Notes under the pieces: model-generated
What the model saw: only the letters and a program-made list of their open reading frames with translations
Database searches by the model: none
Told to the model about the DNA's origin: nothing
In this document: in pieces, positions 7,174-15,809 of the stretch
Layout: every line of letters starts with the position of its first letter
Position numbering within the stretch: the stretch's first letter is position 1
Origin: Christiangramia gaetbulicola
GTDB taxonomy: Bacteria; Bacteroidota; Bacteroidia; Flavobacteriales; Flavobacteriaceae
Direction: 5' to 3'
Assembly: GCF_003054225.1 (NCBI RefSeq)
Contig: NZ_QBKQ01000002.1
Coordinates: forward strand, 682,001-746,000
Length of the DNA stretch: 64,000 nt
Position numbers and translations under genes: made by a program

Positions 7174-8001
7174 ATGAAAAATCTACCATTTGTAATTTTA
7201 TATATTCTTCTTTCAGGAGCACAAACCTCAGTTGGACAGAATAAAACAGATATTGCACTTGGAGGTAAGATTACTATTAAATCTAATATTTTAGATGAAG
7301 AAAGAACTTGCTTAATCAGTCTTCCAGATTCATATCATGATTCATTTAATCAGTCGAAAACATATCCAGTTATCATTTTATTAGATGGAGATACTCATTT
7401 CAAAACTGCATCTGGAATAGTTCATTTTATGAGTTCCAGTAGGAACCGGAACAATTTAATGCCGGAAAGCATTATTATCGCCATAGAGAATGTTGACCGT
7501 GAAAGAGATTTTACTGTCACCAAAATTAAGACGAAACGACCTAATACCATGGGAGGAGGCAGGGATTTTCTGAGTTTTATTGAAAAAGAACTTATACCTT
7601 TTATCGATGGAAATTATAGAACTGAATCTTTCAGAACTCTCATTGGGCATTCTTTAGGAGGTCTGCTTACACTGAATTCCTATATGGATAAAAATAGTGT
7701 ATTCGATGCTTTCATTTCTATAGATCCAAGTATATGGTGGAGCGAGGAGATGATGAATAATAAAGTAGATTCTATTTCATCGATATCATTGAATAAAAAA
7801 CTTTATATAGCTACCGCTAATCAAGGAGAGGCTAATTACGAGAGGAATAAAAAAAAACACGACTATTTTTATACCTTGATCGAAAAGAAAACAGAAGGAA
7901 CCTTAAATGTTGAAATTAAATATTATGAAAAGGAAAACCATCGCTCGGTACCGTTAATCGCTATGTATGAAGGTTTAAGGTATATCTATGAACAGAATTG
8001 A
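7174..8001 (+). CDS. Secreted alpha/beta hydrolase, esterase D/Fes-like
   Basis: A 275-residue protein with a signal peptide ending near Ser20-Val-Gly-Gln22. The alpha/beta-hydrolase core has a VIILLDGD strand near residue 68 and the nucleophile elbow GHSLGG with Ser160. The FISIDPSIWW segment is characteristic of the putative-esterase (enterochelin esterase/esterase D) family, and a likely catalytic His lies in ENHRSVPL near 255. The family hydrolyses carboxylic esters such as siderophore or sugar-acetyl esters; the substrate here is unknown. Probably periplasmic. It follows the deleted repeat R9 and precedes the eroded repeat R10. Confidence 0.85.
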   Translation: MKNLPFVILYILLSGAQTSVGQNKTDIALGGKITIKSNILDEERTCLISLPDSYHDSFNQSKTYPVIILLDGDTHFKTASGIVHFMSSSRNRNNLMPESIIIAIENVDRERDFTVTKIKTKRPNTMGGGRDFLSFIEKELIPFIDGNYRTESFRTLIGHSLGGLLTLNSYMDKNSVFDAFISIDPSIWWSEEMMNNKVDSISSISLNKKLYIATANQGEANYERNKKKHDYFYTLIEKKTEGTLNVEIKYYEKENHRSVPLIAMYEGLRYIYEQN

Positions 8002-8020
8002 TCATAGATTCAAAGAATTT

Positions 8021-8165
8021 TTGGTAATCAAATTTCATTACCTATAGACGGCAAAGTTGAAAAGAGAATAATTATTTTGACCAGCTAATCATGAATAATT
8101 CGACTTCCGTATTATCGGGAACGTCTCCCCTACTTCGCCTAAGGGTATAAGCGAGACCGTCACCA
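8021..8165 (+). repeat. attC-like repeat R10 (diverged)
   Basis: Recognised by ATTACCTATAGACGGC, GAAAAGAGAATAATTATTTTGACC, CGGGAACGTCTCCCCTACTTCGCC and ATAAGCGAGACCGT in the same order as the consensus. Many substitutions; outer boxes no longer complementary to a neighbour. Confidence 0.65.
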
Positions 8166-8279
8166 ACAAGTGGACTGTAGGTCTTAGTTTCTTGTTCTAG
8201 ATTCCCTGCATGAGCCAATGAAGAACATGATCATAATCACATTTGATGTTCAGATTTTTAAAAAATGTAAATCAAAATG

Positions 8280-8302
8280 ATGACCTAAATTCTAATTAGG
8301 TC
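8280..8302. terminator. Hairpin downstream of the small reverse ORF
   Basis: TGACCTAAAT / AATTAGGTCA form a stem around a 3-base loop, flanked by T-rich sequence on both strands. It overlaps the stop of the reverse ORF at 8296 and could terminate it. Confidence 0.4.
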
Positions 8303-8466
8303 ATATTTTCATTATTATGTCTATTGCTTCGGTTTAACTGATACAGTATGAACTCACTCCAGGTACGTATTCTTTTATTGGCTTTTTTCAATTGAAAGAA
8401 TAGAATGATAGTTAGTATCAAAACGATTATACTCAAGAGCAGTAAGAATAACTCGAAAAAAAGCAT
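8296..8466 (-). CDS. Possible small single-helix membrane protein
   Basis: A 56-codon ORF in an otherwise gene-free 600 bp. It starts MLFFELFLLLLSIIVL, has one strongly hydrophobic helix (residues 3-25), then a basic tail (KKANKRIRTW) and a polar Asn-rich end. This topology is typical of bacterial small membrane proteins. A hairpin sits at its 3' end, and a near-consensus TAATTTG (-7-like) lies about 40 bp before its start on the reverse strand. No family recognised; the remaining sequence of 8166-8773 shows nothing else. Confidence 0.4.
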   Translation of the reverse strand: MLFFELFLLLLSIIVLILTIILFFQLKKANKRIRTWSEFILYQLNRSNRHNNENMT

Positions 8467-8773
8467 TATACCTTATATTTTGAATAAATCTAAATTTTAA
8501 GGACAAATTATCGTCTTTTAACATTTGTTAAAATTTTAATATTTGTATAATTAATTTGTTTTACGGTAAAACAAAACGTGTTTATCAATTCATTTTTCCC
8601 TGGAGATGATTAGAAAGGATAAGGAGCTACCTTTTACGACCGCAATAAAGCAAAGAGCTCTATAATCCTGGATAGTAAATTTTTAATATTAGCGTATTAT
8701 ATCGTTTAAAATCCCTGGTTTTTCTAACTAATCTACTAACAATACAGTATGAATTTGCCATAAGCAGTCTTAG

Positions 8774-8912
8774 ATAACAAGCGTTCAGCCCCAATGAATG
8801 GTAGCTTTAGAAAGAAAATAATTAACTTGACAAACGAACCAATACTAAGCTGACTCTATGAACATAGGGACCGCGTCCTATAAAATGCCAACCGACGATA
8901 ACCTAGAAGTAA
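8774..8912 (+). repeat. attC-like repeat R11 (diverged)
   Basis: Contains AACAAGCGTTCAGCCCCAAT, TTTAGAAAGAAAATAATTAA, CCAATACTAAGCTGACTC, GGGACCGCGTCC and CCAACCGACGATAACC in consensus order. Outer boxes are eroded. Confidence 0.7.
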
Positions 8913-8977
8913 TTCCTCAAACACTAAAGAATTTGTAACAACCTAAATTAATATGCGTACTTAACTAAAATAGGAAT

Positions 8978-10360
8978 ATGAAATCCAGGCAACTTTATGT
9001 AATTCTACTTACTCTCTTTTCGTTTTATAATAATTATTCTCAAACTCAAATTTTTTCAAGGAATGAGGTTAGGGAAGATTTGGAAATCTTAAAGGACTTA
9101 CTTGAAAAGAGCCATTACAATTTGTACGCTTATACTTCAAAAGAAGAGTTCGACTCAAATTTTGAGGAAATTGCGAGATCACTTAAGAAGGATTCGATTA
9201 CTTTAAAAGAAGCCGTAGGGACATTTCAAAAAGTAATTTCAAAAGCAAACGTTGGTCACGCGGAAATCGATTTTCCAGCTATATCGTATATAGCTTTTGC
9301 TCAGCAGGGAGGAAAAATTTTCCCTTTAGAGATCGCCTTAGAAGATAGTAAAGCATATATAAGGAAAAACTATTCTAACAATCCTGAATTAAAAATAGGT
9401 TCTGAGATCCTAGAGGTCAATGGTAAAAAAATTGAAGATATCTTAGAGTTGATATATCCTCATATTTCAGCCGAAAGACCGTATCTGAAAAAAGCAAAAA
9501 TTGAATTCTGGTCATTTCCAAGGCTGTACTGGCAGATTTTTGGAGAGCAAGCGGAGTTTTCAATTACCGCAAAAGAACAAAATCAAATAAAAGAATATGA
9601 TATCCAATCGGTTTCGGCTATAGAAGATTATGAGTACAAAAGAAAAGATATCTTAAGTTCAGACAGGGAATTTAAATTCTATGGTAAGAATGCTTATTTA
9701 AATCCCGGGAATTTTAGCGGAGATGAAATGGACTATCGGAAATTTATTGATTCTGCTTTTTCAGTTATAAACGAAAAAGCACCAGAAAATTTAATAGTAG
9801 ATCTAAGGAACAATGCTGGTGGAGATAATTCTTTTAGCGATTACCTAATATCTTATTTTGCGGACAAGCCGTTCCAATGGAATTCAAAATTCAGTTTAAA
9901 AACGAGTGAATACCTTAAAGAAAATACCAGAAGTGGCAACGATACTACCAATGCCTACTCTCAAAAAATATTAGGACACCAAAATGGAGAAGTCTTTCCA
10001 TATCATTTTGAAGAAACGCAACCACAAGAATCTGGGAAAAGATTCAAAGGCAACGTATTTACATTGATCAACCGGCAAACTTATTCTCAAGCTGCAGTTG
10101 CGGCATCTGTAATTCAGGATTATCAATTTGGCACAATTGCAGGAGAGGAAAGTGGTGATTATCCTTCATTGTATGCTTCAATATTTACGGTTGAATTACC
10201 AAACACGAAGATCCCAGTTAAAATACCTAAAGGTTATATGGTGAGAGTAAATAAAAGTGAAAAGCAAGAAGGGGTAATTCCTGAAATTCCTATTAAAGAT
10301 CACCTATTAGATGAGAGGGACGAAATACTGGACACTTTATTAAATAAAATAGGTTACTAA
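8978..10360 (+). CDS. Secreted S41-family peptidase
   Basis: A 460-residue protein with a signal peptide (cleavage near NNYSQ at residue 21). A helical N-terminal domain (EVREDLEILKDLLEKSHYNL) is typical of tail-specific proteases. A PDZ-like region follows near residue 140 (IGSEILEVNGKKIEDIL). The S41 catalytic core starts with LIVDLRNNAGGD and includes TLINRQTYSQAAVAAS, where the Ser of TYSQA is the expected nucleophile, then GEESGDYPS. It probably degrades peptides or misfolded proteins in the periplasm. It lies in an eroded cassette between R11 and R12. Confidence 0.88.
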   Translation: MKSRQLYVILLTLFSFYNNYSQTQIFSRNEVREDLEILKDLLEKSHYNLYAYTSKEEFDSNFEEIARSLKKDSITLKEAVGTFQKVISKANVGHAEIDFPAISYIAFAQQGGKIFPLEIALEDSKAYIRKNYSNNPELKIGSEILEVNGKKIEDILELIYPHISAERPYLKKAKIEFWSFPRLYWQIFGEQAEFSITAKEQNQIKEYDIQSVSAIEDYEYKRKDILSSDREFKFYGKNAYLNPGNFSGDEMDYRKFIDSAFSVINEKAPENLIVDLRNNAGGDNSFSDYLISYFADKPFQWNSKFSLKTSEYLKENTRSGNDTTNAYSQKILGHQNGEVFPYHFEETQPQESGKRFKGNVFTLINRQTYSQAAVAASVIQDYQFGTIAGEESGDYPSLYASIFTVELPNTKIPVKIPKGYMVRVNKSEKQEGVIPEIPIKDHLLDERDEILDTLLNKIGY

Positions 10361-10368
10361 ATTATATA

Positions 10369-10523
10369 GCACCGCAATTTTTGATCTCCAATAAGCGGCA
10401 CCGTTAGAAAGAAAATAATTAACTTGACCAACACAAAATAAAAAGCCGACTCCCGAAGCATCGGGACTGCGTCCCTTAATCTGCCTCCCGATCCTTCAGG
10501 AACGATTAATAAAACCGTTGGCA
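10369..10523 (+). repeat. attC-like repeat R12
   Basis: Good centre (AATAAGCGGCACCGTTAGAA and AATAATTAACTTGACCAAC) with the nested CTCCCGAAGCATCGGGACTG / CCTCCCGATCCTTCAGGAAC segment. Right end AAACCGTTGGCATA. The left box is degenerate. Confidence 0.78.
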
Positions 10524-10545
10524 TAAAAACAATTAAAATTGAAAT

Positions 10546-10794
10546 ATGAAGAAAATCTACCTGACTTTTATTTTATTAATATTTGTAGCCTACGAAAGTT
10601 ATAGCCAAGATACTATTGACTCAGAAACTAAAAGGACAGTGATAAGAAATGGAATTGGACTAGGAAGTGTTATTGCTGGAGTCACGTCCTGGGAAAGAAA
10701 TAAATCTGTTCTATTAGCTATAATACATGGATTTTTCAGTTGGTTCTATGTGATTTATTTTGTTCTTACCAGAAAAAAAGAAGAAAGAAAATAA
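10546..10794 (+). CDS. Small membrane protein, 3' end inside repeat
   Basis: 82 codons: a signal-peptide-like N-terminus (MKKIYLTFILLIFVAYESYS), a Gly-rich segment (RNGIGLGSVIAGVTSWERNKS) and one transmembrane helix (LLAIIHGFFSWFYVIYFVL), then TRKKEERK. The last codons and the stop are provided by the repeat block AAGAAAGAAAATAATT, so the original C-terminus appears to have been lost when the left arm of R13 was deleted. The pattern (signal segment, then ERNKSVLLAIIHGFFSWFYVIYF) is common among small Bacteroidota membrane proteins of unknown function. Confidence 0.6.
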   Translation: MKKIYLTFILLIFVAYESYSQDTIDSETKRTVIRNGIGLGSVIAGVTSWERNKSVLLAIIHGFFSWFYVIYFVLTRKKEERK

Positions 10795-10883
10795 TTTAAT
10801 TAACCAATAATAAGCTGACTCCCAAAGCATCTGGACCGCGTCCTTTAAACCTCCAACCGAGGATAAACGGGACTATTAGCTAC
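10779..10883 (+). repeat. attC-like repeat remnant R13 (left arm missing)
   Basis: Begins within the preceding gene (AAGAAAGAAAATAATT) and continues CCAATAATAAGCTGACTC, GGACCGCGTCC, CCAACCGAGGATAAACGGGA, CTATTAGCTAC. About 40 bp of the consensus left arm and part of the centre are absent. Confidence 0.65.
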
Positions 10884-10893
10884 TAGATATAGA

Positions 10894-11475
10894 ATGAGAA
10901 CAACTAAAAAGAAAAATTACCTAAAAGGAAAAACAGTTTTTATAGTTTCTATAATTTTAATAATAGCCACCTTTTTAACCGTTTGGTTAACAGGGATAAA
11001 TTACAATAGAGAGATTACATCAAATCTTTATTTATCGTTATCTATAATTGGTATTATTCTATTCTTATTCATGACTTATGGATTATATAAAGGCGTGGGA
11101 TTAAAGGATAATTTCCCTAAATATAGAGGCTATAAAAGAGGTGAGGTTTTAGCTTATAGTACACCAGGATTCGAGACACCCGATACAGATGTAGGAGATG
11201 GTATTGCTGGCCTGCTCCTTTCAATACTTTTATGGGTTGTAATGACAATTGCTATAATATTATTGATCATATTTTTAGAAGCTTTATTTTGGTTCTCCCT
11301 GTTTATAATAATTATGATGCTCTACTGGATCTTTTTTAGAGCTCTAAAATTGGTATTCAACAAATCAGAAAAAACAGTTGGAGATATATTTTCCTCAATT
11401 TCATATTCCTTGACCTATACCGTTCTTTACTTAGGTTGGATATTTGCAATTGTATACCTGACGGAATTATTCTAA
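10894..11475 (+). CDS. Multi-pass membrane protein of unknown function
   Basis: 193 residues with about five hydrophobic helices: residues 12-30, 45-65, 105-127, 128-150 and 172-191. A polar loop around residues 75-103 contains GEVLAYSTPGFETPDTDVGD. No catalytic motif or known family is recognised. It is an inner-membrane protein by composition and the sole gene between R13 and R14, with ATG 11 bp after R13, as in other cassettes. Confidence 0.65.
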   Translation: MRTTKKKNYLKGKTVFIVSIILIIATFLTVWLTGINYNREITSNLYLSLSIIGIILFLFMTYGLYKGVGLKDNFPKYRGYKRGEVLAYSTPGFETPDTDVGDGIAGLLLSILLWVVMTIAIILLIIFLEALFWFSLFIIIMMLYWIFFRALKLVFNKSEKTVGDIFSSISYSLTYTVLYLGWIFAIVYLTELF

Positions 11476-11477
11476 GA

Positions 11478-11613
11478 GAAGCTGGTGGTCTACCAGGAAT
11501 CAACATTCCTAAACCACAATGCTAGAAAGGAAATAATTAAATTGTACATCTAAGCCAACAACCACGCGCCTCCAACTATAGCAACAACCTATAAACGAGA
11601 CCATTGTAGTCAA
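11478..11613 (+). repeat. attC-like repeat R14 (diverged)
   Basis: Recognised by GCTAGAAAGGAAATAATTAA, TAAGCCAACAACCACGCGCC and ATAAACGAGACCATTGTAG. The left arm is largely unrecognisable, and complementarity with R15 is limited to a few bases. Confidence 0.6.
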
Positions 11614-11631
11614 TTTTTATATTTAAAATAT

Positions 11632-12546
11632 ATGAATAAACAATTCCTTTACTTAATAGTCTTTCTATTAATATCATGCTCAGGAAAAGAAGAATGCTCT
11701 TACGTAGATGATTATTATCAATTAGTTTACGAAGCTGAAAAAGCATATTATCAAGAGGATTATCAAATGGTCTTTGATAAAATGAGTAAAGCAACCTCTA
11801 ATTGTGAATTGATAAATCAACCAATGATTTATGAAATGGTAAAATATGCGGAATCTGCAGCCATTATTGGTAAAGAAGATAAGGCTTTAGAACTATTGCG
11901 TGATTTAATATTAAATGGCTATACAATTGAACAATTAGAAGAAAATCAAGCATTCTCAACAATAGTAAGAACTGAAAACTGGGGTAGAATTGAAAATGAA
12001 TATTCTGAATTAAGAGAGAACTACCTTAACAGTATTAATTTAGAGTTGAGAGATCAAATTAGTGAAATGCAAAATGCAGATCAATATCATCGACAAATGT
12101 TGAATCATAAGGGCATAAATCGAGACAGTATATGGATGATAATTAATAAAACAGACTCTATTAATGATATTAAATTCAAACAGATTATTGAAGTCTATGG
12201 TTATCCTGACCAAAAATTAATTGGAGGATATAATATTGATCAAAGACAAATTGATCCAGGGATTCTTTTGTTCCATTTTGATGATTATGATTACTATACC
12301 AAAACCCTTAAAAAATTAATTATTAAGGGAGAAGCTCCTCCTGAAAGTTTGGGAAATTTCGTAGATAGTTATCAAAGGAGAGTACAGGATCAGAAAAAAT
12401 ACATCTATGGAATATATGATAATGTTGGTCCTGATCAAATTATAAATTTCGACAATCTGGATAAGAGAAGAAAATCAATTGGACTAGCACCAATGGAATT
12501 AAAAAAGTCTATAGATAGTTTAAAAAGAATATATTACAACTTGTAA
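11632..12546 (+). CDS. DUF6624-type lipoprotein with helical N-terminal domain
   Basis: 304 residues. Lipobox LLISCSGKEE with Cys near residue 16. Residues 25-120 are helical and TPR-like (YEAEKAYYQEDYQMVFDKMS and EDKALELLRDLILNGYT). The C-terminal half carries features of DUF6624: the LRDQISEMQNADQ start, a GYPDQKLIGG turn, a GILLFHFDDYD segment, an IKGEAPPESLGNFVDSYQ helix, then YGIYDNVGP and a terminal RRKSIGLAPME. The molecular role of DUF6624 is unknown; the protein is likely anchored facing the periplasm or the surface. Cassette gene between R14 and R15. Confidence 0.75.
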   Translation: MNKQFLYLIVFLLISCSGKEECSYVDDYYQLVYEAEKAYYQEDYQMVFDKMSKATSNCELINQPMIYEMVKYAESAAIIGKEDKALELLRDLILNGYTIEQLEENQAFSTIVRTENWGRIENEYSELRENYLNSINLELRDQISEMQNADQYHRQMLNHKGINRDSIWMIINKTDSINDIKFKQIIEVYGYPDQKLIGGYNIDQRQIDPGILLFHFDDYDYYTKTLKKLIIKGEAPPESLGNFVDSYQRRVQDQKKYIYGIYDNVGPDQIINFDNLDKRRKSIGLAPMELKKSIDSLKRIYYNL

Positions 12547-12550
12547 AAAC

Positions 12551-12675
12551 TGGCTTTACATCGGTTCATTACTAATAAGCGGTGTCAATAGAAATAAAAT
12601 AATTAACTTAATAAACCTTTAAAACACTAGACCAAAAAATTGCCATTCATTAATCTGCCAGCTTGTTTTAACAGG
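12551..12675 (+). repeat. attC-like repeat R15 (diverged)
   Basis: CATCGGTTCATTACTAATAA, GCGGTGTCAATAGAAATAAA and ATAATTAACTTAATAAACC preserve the left half. The right half is nearly unrecognisable (CATTAATCTGCCAGC only). Confidence 0.58.
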
Positions 12676-12729
12676 AAATTTTAGCTTTCATCAACCTGCA
12701 TTAATAATTAACTAAAACCAGTTTATAGG

Positions 12730-14256
12730 ATGAAAAATGAAAAAAACAGCTCGGTTTCCAGACGCAGAGCAATTGGTCTTTTGGGTTTGGGAGTTATTGC
12801 CATGCAATATCCAATGAATTGGTATCAAGTGAAATCAGATAGGAAAAATCTTAAATCTAAAGAACTGCACTATTTGACAATTCAAGAAATTGGTGAGTTA
12901 ATTAGAACAAAAGAAGTTTCATCAGTAGAGCTTACCGAAAATATGTTGGAACGAATCAACACCATAGATGTTGAGCTTCACAGTTACATTACGGTATTAA
13001 AAGTAAGCGCTTTATTAAGGGCCGGAGTTCTTGATGAAGAACTTAAAAACGGCAAATACCGAGGCCCTTTGCACGGAGTTCCGATTGCGGTAAAAGACCT
13101 TTTCTATACCCGGGATGTTCGTACTACCGGAGGAACAATTGTAAATGATTTTGTACCAGATTTTGATGCCACTGTAGTAAGTAGGCTCAAAGAAGCTGGA
13201 GCCGTTATTCTTGGTAAATTAAGCATGTCTGAAGGAGCATATGTCTCGCACCATCCAGATTTCAAAGTTCCTAAAAATCCGTGGGACCATAGACGCTTCA
13301 CCGGAGTTTCTTCTAGTGGCTCTGGCGTTGCTACGGCCGCAGGACTTTGTTTTGGCTCCTTAGGTACCGATACTGGTGGATCTATTCGTTTCCCTTCAGC
13401 AGCAAATGGAATTGTAGGTTTAAAGCCAACATATGGGAGAGTAAGCCGCTATGGCGTGATGCCCCTTGCTTTATCTATGGACCACGTTGGCCCCATGACC
13501 AGAAGTGTTGCCGATGCAGCAACCATGTTCCAGATCATTGCTGGTTCAGACCCAAATGATCCGGAATGTTTAAATAATCCTGTTCCTAATATTACCAGTA
13601 AACTGGATGGCAATATTAAAGGAGTCCGTATAGGGTTCGATTCAAAATATGCCTCTGAAAATGTGGAAAAGCAGGTTAAAGAAGCAACTCAATCAGTATT
13701 AGAGGTATTGACATCACTTGGAGCTGAAATTATCGAAGTTCAAATGCCGGATGTTAGTCAACTAGTTGAGGCCTGGGTGAAAATTGCAGGCAGTGAGGCA
13801 GTCATGATACATTCCGAAACATACCCTAGCCTTTTGGCTGAATATGGTGAGGGATTTCGCAAAGTACTGGAGGCTTCATCAAAATTATCTGAAATAGAAT
13901 TAAAAAATGCTAGAAAGATAAGGGCTGAAATAACAGCGGGATATGAGCAAATGTTATCCACTGTAGATGCCTTTGTTTGCCCTACAATGTGGTGCCCTCC
14001 AGGAATTTATGCAGAGGCAGAAATACCCGGAGATTTCAGATCAATTGATCCCTCTCCCTGGACCAATGAAATATTTACTAAACCTGCTAACTTTTCAGGA
14101 TCACCTTCACTAACGGTCCCCTGTGGTTTTACAGATGAAGGTATCCCATTGAGTGTTCAATTCATTGGTAAAAAATTAAGTGAAGAAATGATATGTAGGA
14201 TTGGGTATGCCTATGAGCAAAAAACTGAATGGCATAAGAAACACCCTGATGTTTGA
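12730..14256 (+). CDS. Tat-exported amidase-signature family hydrolase
   Basis: 508 residues. A twin-arginine signal (SRRRAIGLLGLGV, residues 10-22) points to Tat export. The amidase-signature core includes GVPIAVKDLF with catalytic Lys122, the Ser-rich GVSSSGSGVATAAG with the cis-Ser near 194, and TDTGGSIRFPS with nucleophile Ser218, followed by the conserved GLKPTYGRVSRYGVMPLA. The triad is complete, so the enzyme should hydrolyse an amide, but the substrate cannot be told from sequence. It is related to GatA but is a stand-alone exported enzyme and not the transamidosome subunit. It is the most conserved enzyme in the array and follows the eroded R15. About 55 bp of leader precede ATG. Confidence 0.9.
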   Translation: MKNEKNSSVSRRRAIGLLGLGVIAMQYPMNWYQVKSDRKNLKSKELHYLTIQEIGELIRTKEVSSVELTENMLERINTIDVELHSYITVLKVSALLRAGVLDEELKNGKYRGPLHGVPIAVKDLFYTRDVRTTGGTIVNDFVPDFDATVVSRLKEAGAVILGKLSMSEGAYVSHHPDFKVPKNPWDHRRFTGVSSSGSGVATAAGLCFGSLGTDTGGSIRFPSAANGIVGLKPTYGRVSRYGVMPLALSMDHVGPMTRSVADAATMFQIIAGSDPNDPECLNNPVPNITSKLDGNIKGVRIGFDSKYASENVEKQVKEATQSVLEVLTSLGAEIIEVQMPDVSQLVEAWVKIAGSEAVMIHSETYPSLLAEYGEGFRKVLEASSKLSEIELKNARKIRAEITAGYEQMLSTVDAFVCPTMWCPPGIYAEAEIPGDFRSIDPSPWTNEIFTKPANFSGSPSLTVPCGFTDEGIPLSVQFIGKKLSEEMICRIGYAYEQKTEWHKKHPDV

Positions 14257-14380
14257 TTCAGCTAAAAACTAAAAAAACAATACTAGTAATTACGATAAAT
14301 AAATGCTTATTCCCCCTCCACTCTAGAAAGATAATTTATAACAAGCGCAATTACTCAGAAACTAAAGCCTTGTAGCAGAT

Positions 14381-15055
14381 ATGTTGAAGAAAATATTCGT
14401 TTTCATATTAATTCTATTATCGCTTGCTAGCTGCGATAAGAAAATCGATCAATTAGAATTCGAAAAACAAGTTGCATATGAAATTTTTCCTCAATTATTA
14501 GATTCCTTACATGAAGATACCAGGTTGAATATCGCTCCAATAATATCGAAATATAAAAAAGTTGATACTCTTTCTGGAGAATGGTTTTTTGATAAAGAAA
14601 AAGTACTTGAGGAAATTGAGAGAAGAAAACAAATTCTTTATAAAGATTCAGTAAAACTAATAACTGCAATTTCAGATTCAACTTATTTATTAAAAAAGAG
14701 AAATGCCTCTCTTTTGTTAAAACATTTTAATTCCAATAGACTTACTCCAGATACTACTAATTTAGATTTCAAGTATCAAATTGATTTAGATAAGCTCAAG
14801 GCAGACGAAAAGATTGATTTTAAGTATGCAAGTAATTTTCCCAGGTTCAGGGAATTTTGGACCACAGATTATGACTTCTATATGAATGCTATATTTTCAA
14901 TGAGTAGAATCCGTTTTGATTCTTCGTTTTCATATGGGGTATTAAAATGCGGATATGGTACTGGATATCTTAATAGTGGCGGTTATCGAGTTTATATTAA
15001 GAAAGTTCAGGGGAGATGGATAATTGATGAAATGGATTTAATTTCTAGATCATAA
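14381..15055 (+). CDS. Lipoprotein of unknown function
   Basis: 224 residues with lipobox LLSLASCDKK (Cys near residue 19). The mature region is charged and helical up to residue 150, then more beta-like, with an aromatic cluster FREFWTTDYDFYMNAIFSMS and a Gly-rich KCGYGTGYLNSGGYRVYIKK that ends in RWIIDEMDLIS. No recognised family. A short stretch before the gene (CTCTAGAAAGATAATTTATA near 14,320) resembles the repeat centre and may be the last trace of a repeat. The gene lies directly before R17. Confidence 0.65.
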   Translation: MLKKIFVFILILLSLASCDKKIDQLEFEKQVAYEIFPQLLDSLHEDTRLNIAPIISKYKKVDTLSGEWFFDKEKVLEEIERRKQILYKDSVKLITAISDSTYLLKKRNASLLLKHFNSNRLTPDTTNLDFKYQIDLDKLKADEKIDFKYASNFPRFREFWTTDYDFYMNAIFSMSRIRFDSSFSYGVLKCGYGTGYLNSGGYRVYIKKVQGRWIIDEMDLISRS

Positions 15056-15062
15056 TATAAGT

Positions 15063-15219
15063 TACTCACAACATTAAGGGTTTATCAACAATAGACGGCA
15101 CCGTTAGAAAGAAAATAATTAACTTACCCAACGAACTAATACCAGGCCGATCTATCAAAGCCTCGGAACACCGTCCTTTACTGCGACGAATCAGGATAAC
15201 CGGGAGAATAGGCTTTAAT
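15063..15219 (+). repeat. attC-like repeat R17
   Basis: Left arm CTCACAACATTAAGGGTTTA, centre CGGCACCGTTAGAAAGAAAA and TAATTAACTTACCCAACGAA, right end GGGAGAATAGGCTTTAATC. The right end GGCTTTA is exactly complementary to the left end of R18 (TAAAGCC), though not to its own left end. Confidence 0.78.
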
Positions 15220-15228
15220 CTTTTTATA

Positions 15229-15807
15229 ATGAAGCGAATATTATATTTTACTTTTTCAATCTTTTCAATTTTAACGGTATTCACAAGTTGTTGGTGGCAA
15301 TCTGAAGGAAATTCAACAAAAATAACAGGAAACTATTATCTGCATTGGGTTGATGACAAAGCTGATCAATCAATTTTAAGAAGTTCAGGTGATGGAAAAA
15401 GCGGATTCATTCAAGTTCCTGAAACCGTTTATGCAGTAGGATATAACGATAGTTATATTATCGCTAAACAACATCCAAACCTGGAAAAAGAAATTGAGGA
15501 AAGATTATTCAATAATTTCCAGGGTGAAGATTATTTGCTGACTAACCCTTCTGATACAATCTATCTATCTAAAGATGATAAGGTTTATGAAAAGAATGGA
15601 AAATGGTATCATACCATTAATGGCTGGAATCCTCCGGATAGTTTAAAACCATATAGAGGTAAAACTCTTTATCACATAATTGATATTAATAATGAAGGTC
15701 AGGAAAGTTACGTTTTGGATAATGAAGAAGAGTTTTTGAATAAAAGAGAGGAACTCGGGATACCAAAAGATCTAGATTTCACAATTATTGATAAAGAATT
15801 AGAATAA
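15229..15807 (+). CDS. Small lipoprotein, possibly DUF3997-like
   Basis: 192 residues. A signal peptide ends at FTSCWWQ with the lipidated Cys near residue 21. The mature start TKITGNYYLHWVDD and the later SYIIAKQHPN are reminiscent of DUF3997 proteins, but this is a resemblance only. The second half alternates short strands and a KREELGIPKDLDF helix. Unknown function, probably periplasm-facing. The gene fits the cassette pattern: ATG 10 bp after R17 and stop 3 bp before R18, whose ends are complementary. Confidence 0.65.
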   Translation: MKRILYFTFSIFSILTVFTSCWWQSEGNSTKITGNYYLHWVDDKADQSILRSSGDGKSGFIQVPETVYAVGYNDSYIIAKQHPNLEKEIEERLFNNFQGEDYLLTNPSDTIYLSKDDKVYEKNGKWYHTINGWNPPDSLKPYRGKTLYHIIDINNEGQESYVLDNEEEFLNKREELGIPKDLDFTIIDKELE

Positions 15808-15809
15808 TC

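Noticed and set aside
12730-14256. Amidase as glutamyl-tRNA amidotransferase subunit A
   Set aside because: It carries a Tat signal peptide and lies alone in the array without GatB/GatC, so a translation role is unlikely.
14257-14380. Possible repeat R16 between the amidase and the next lipoprotein
   Set aside because: Only CTCTAGAAAGATAATTTATA resembles the repeat centre; arms are not recognisable, so it was not listed as a feature.
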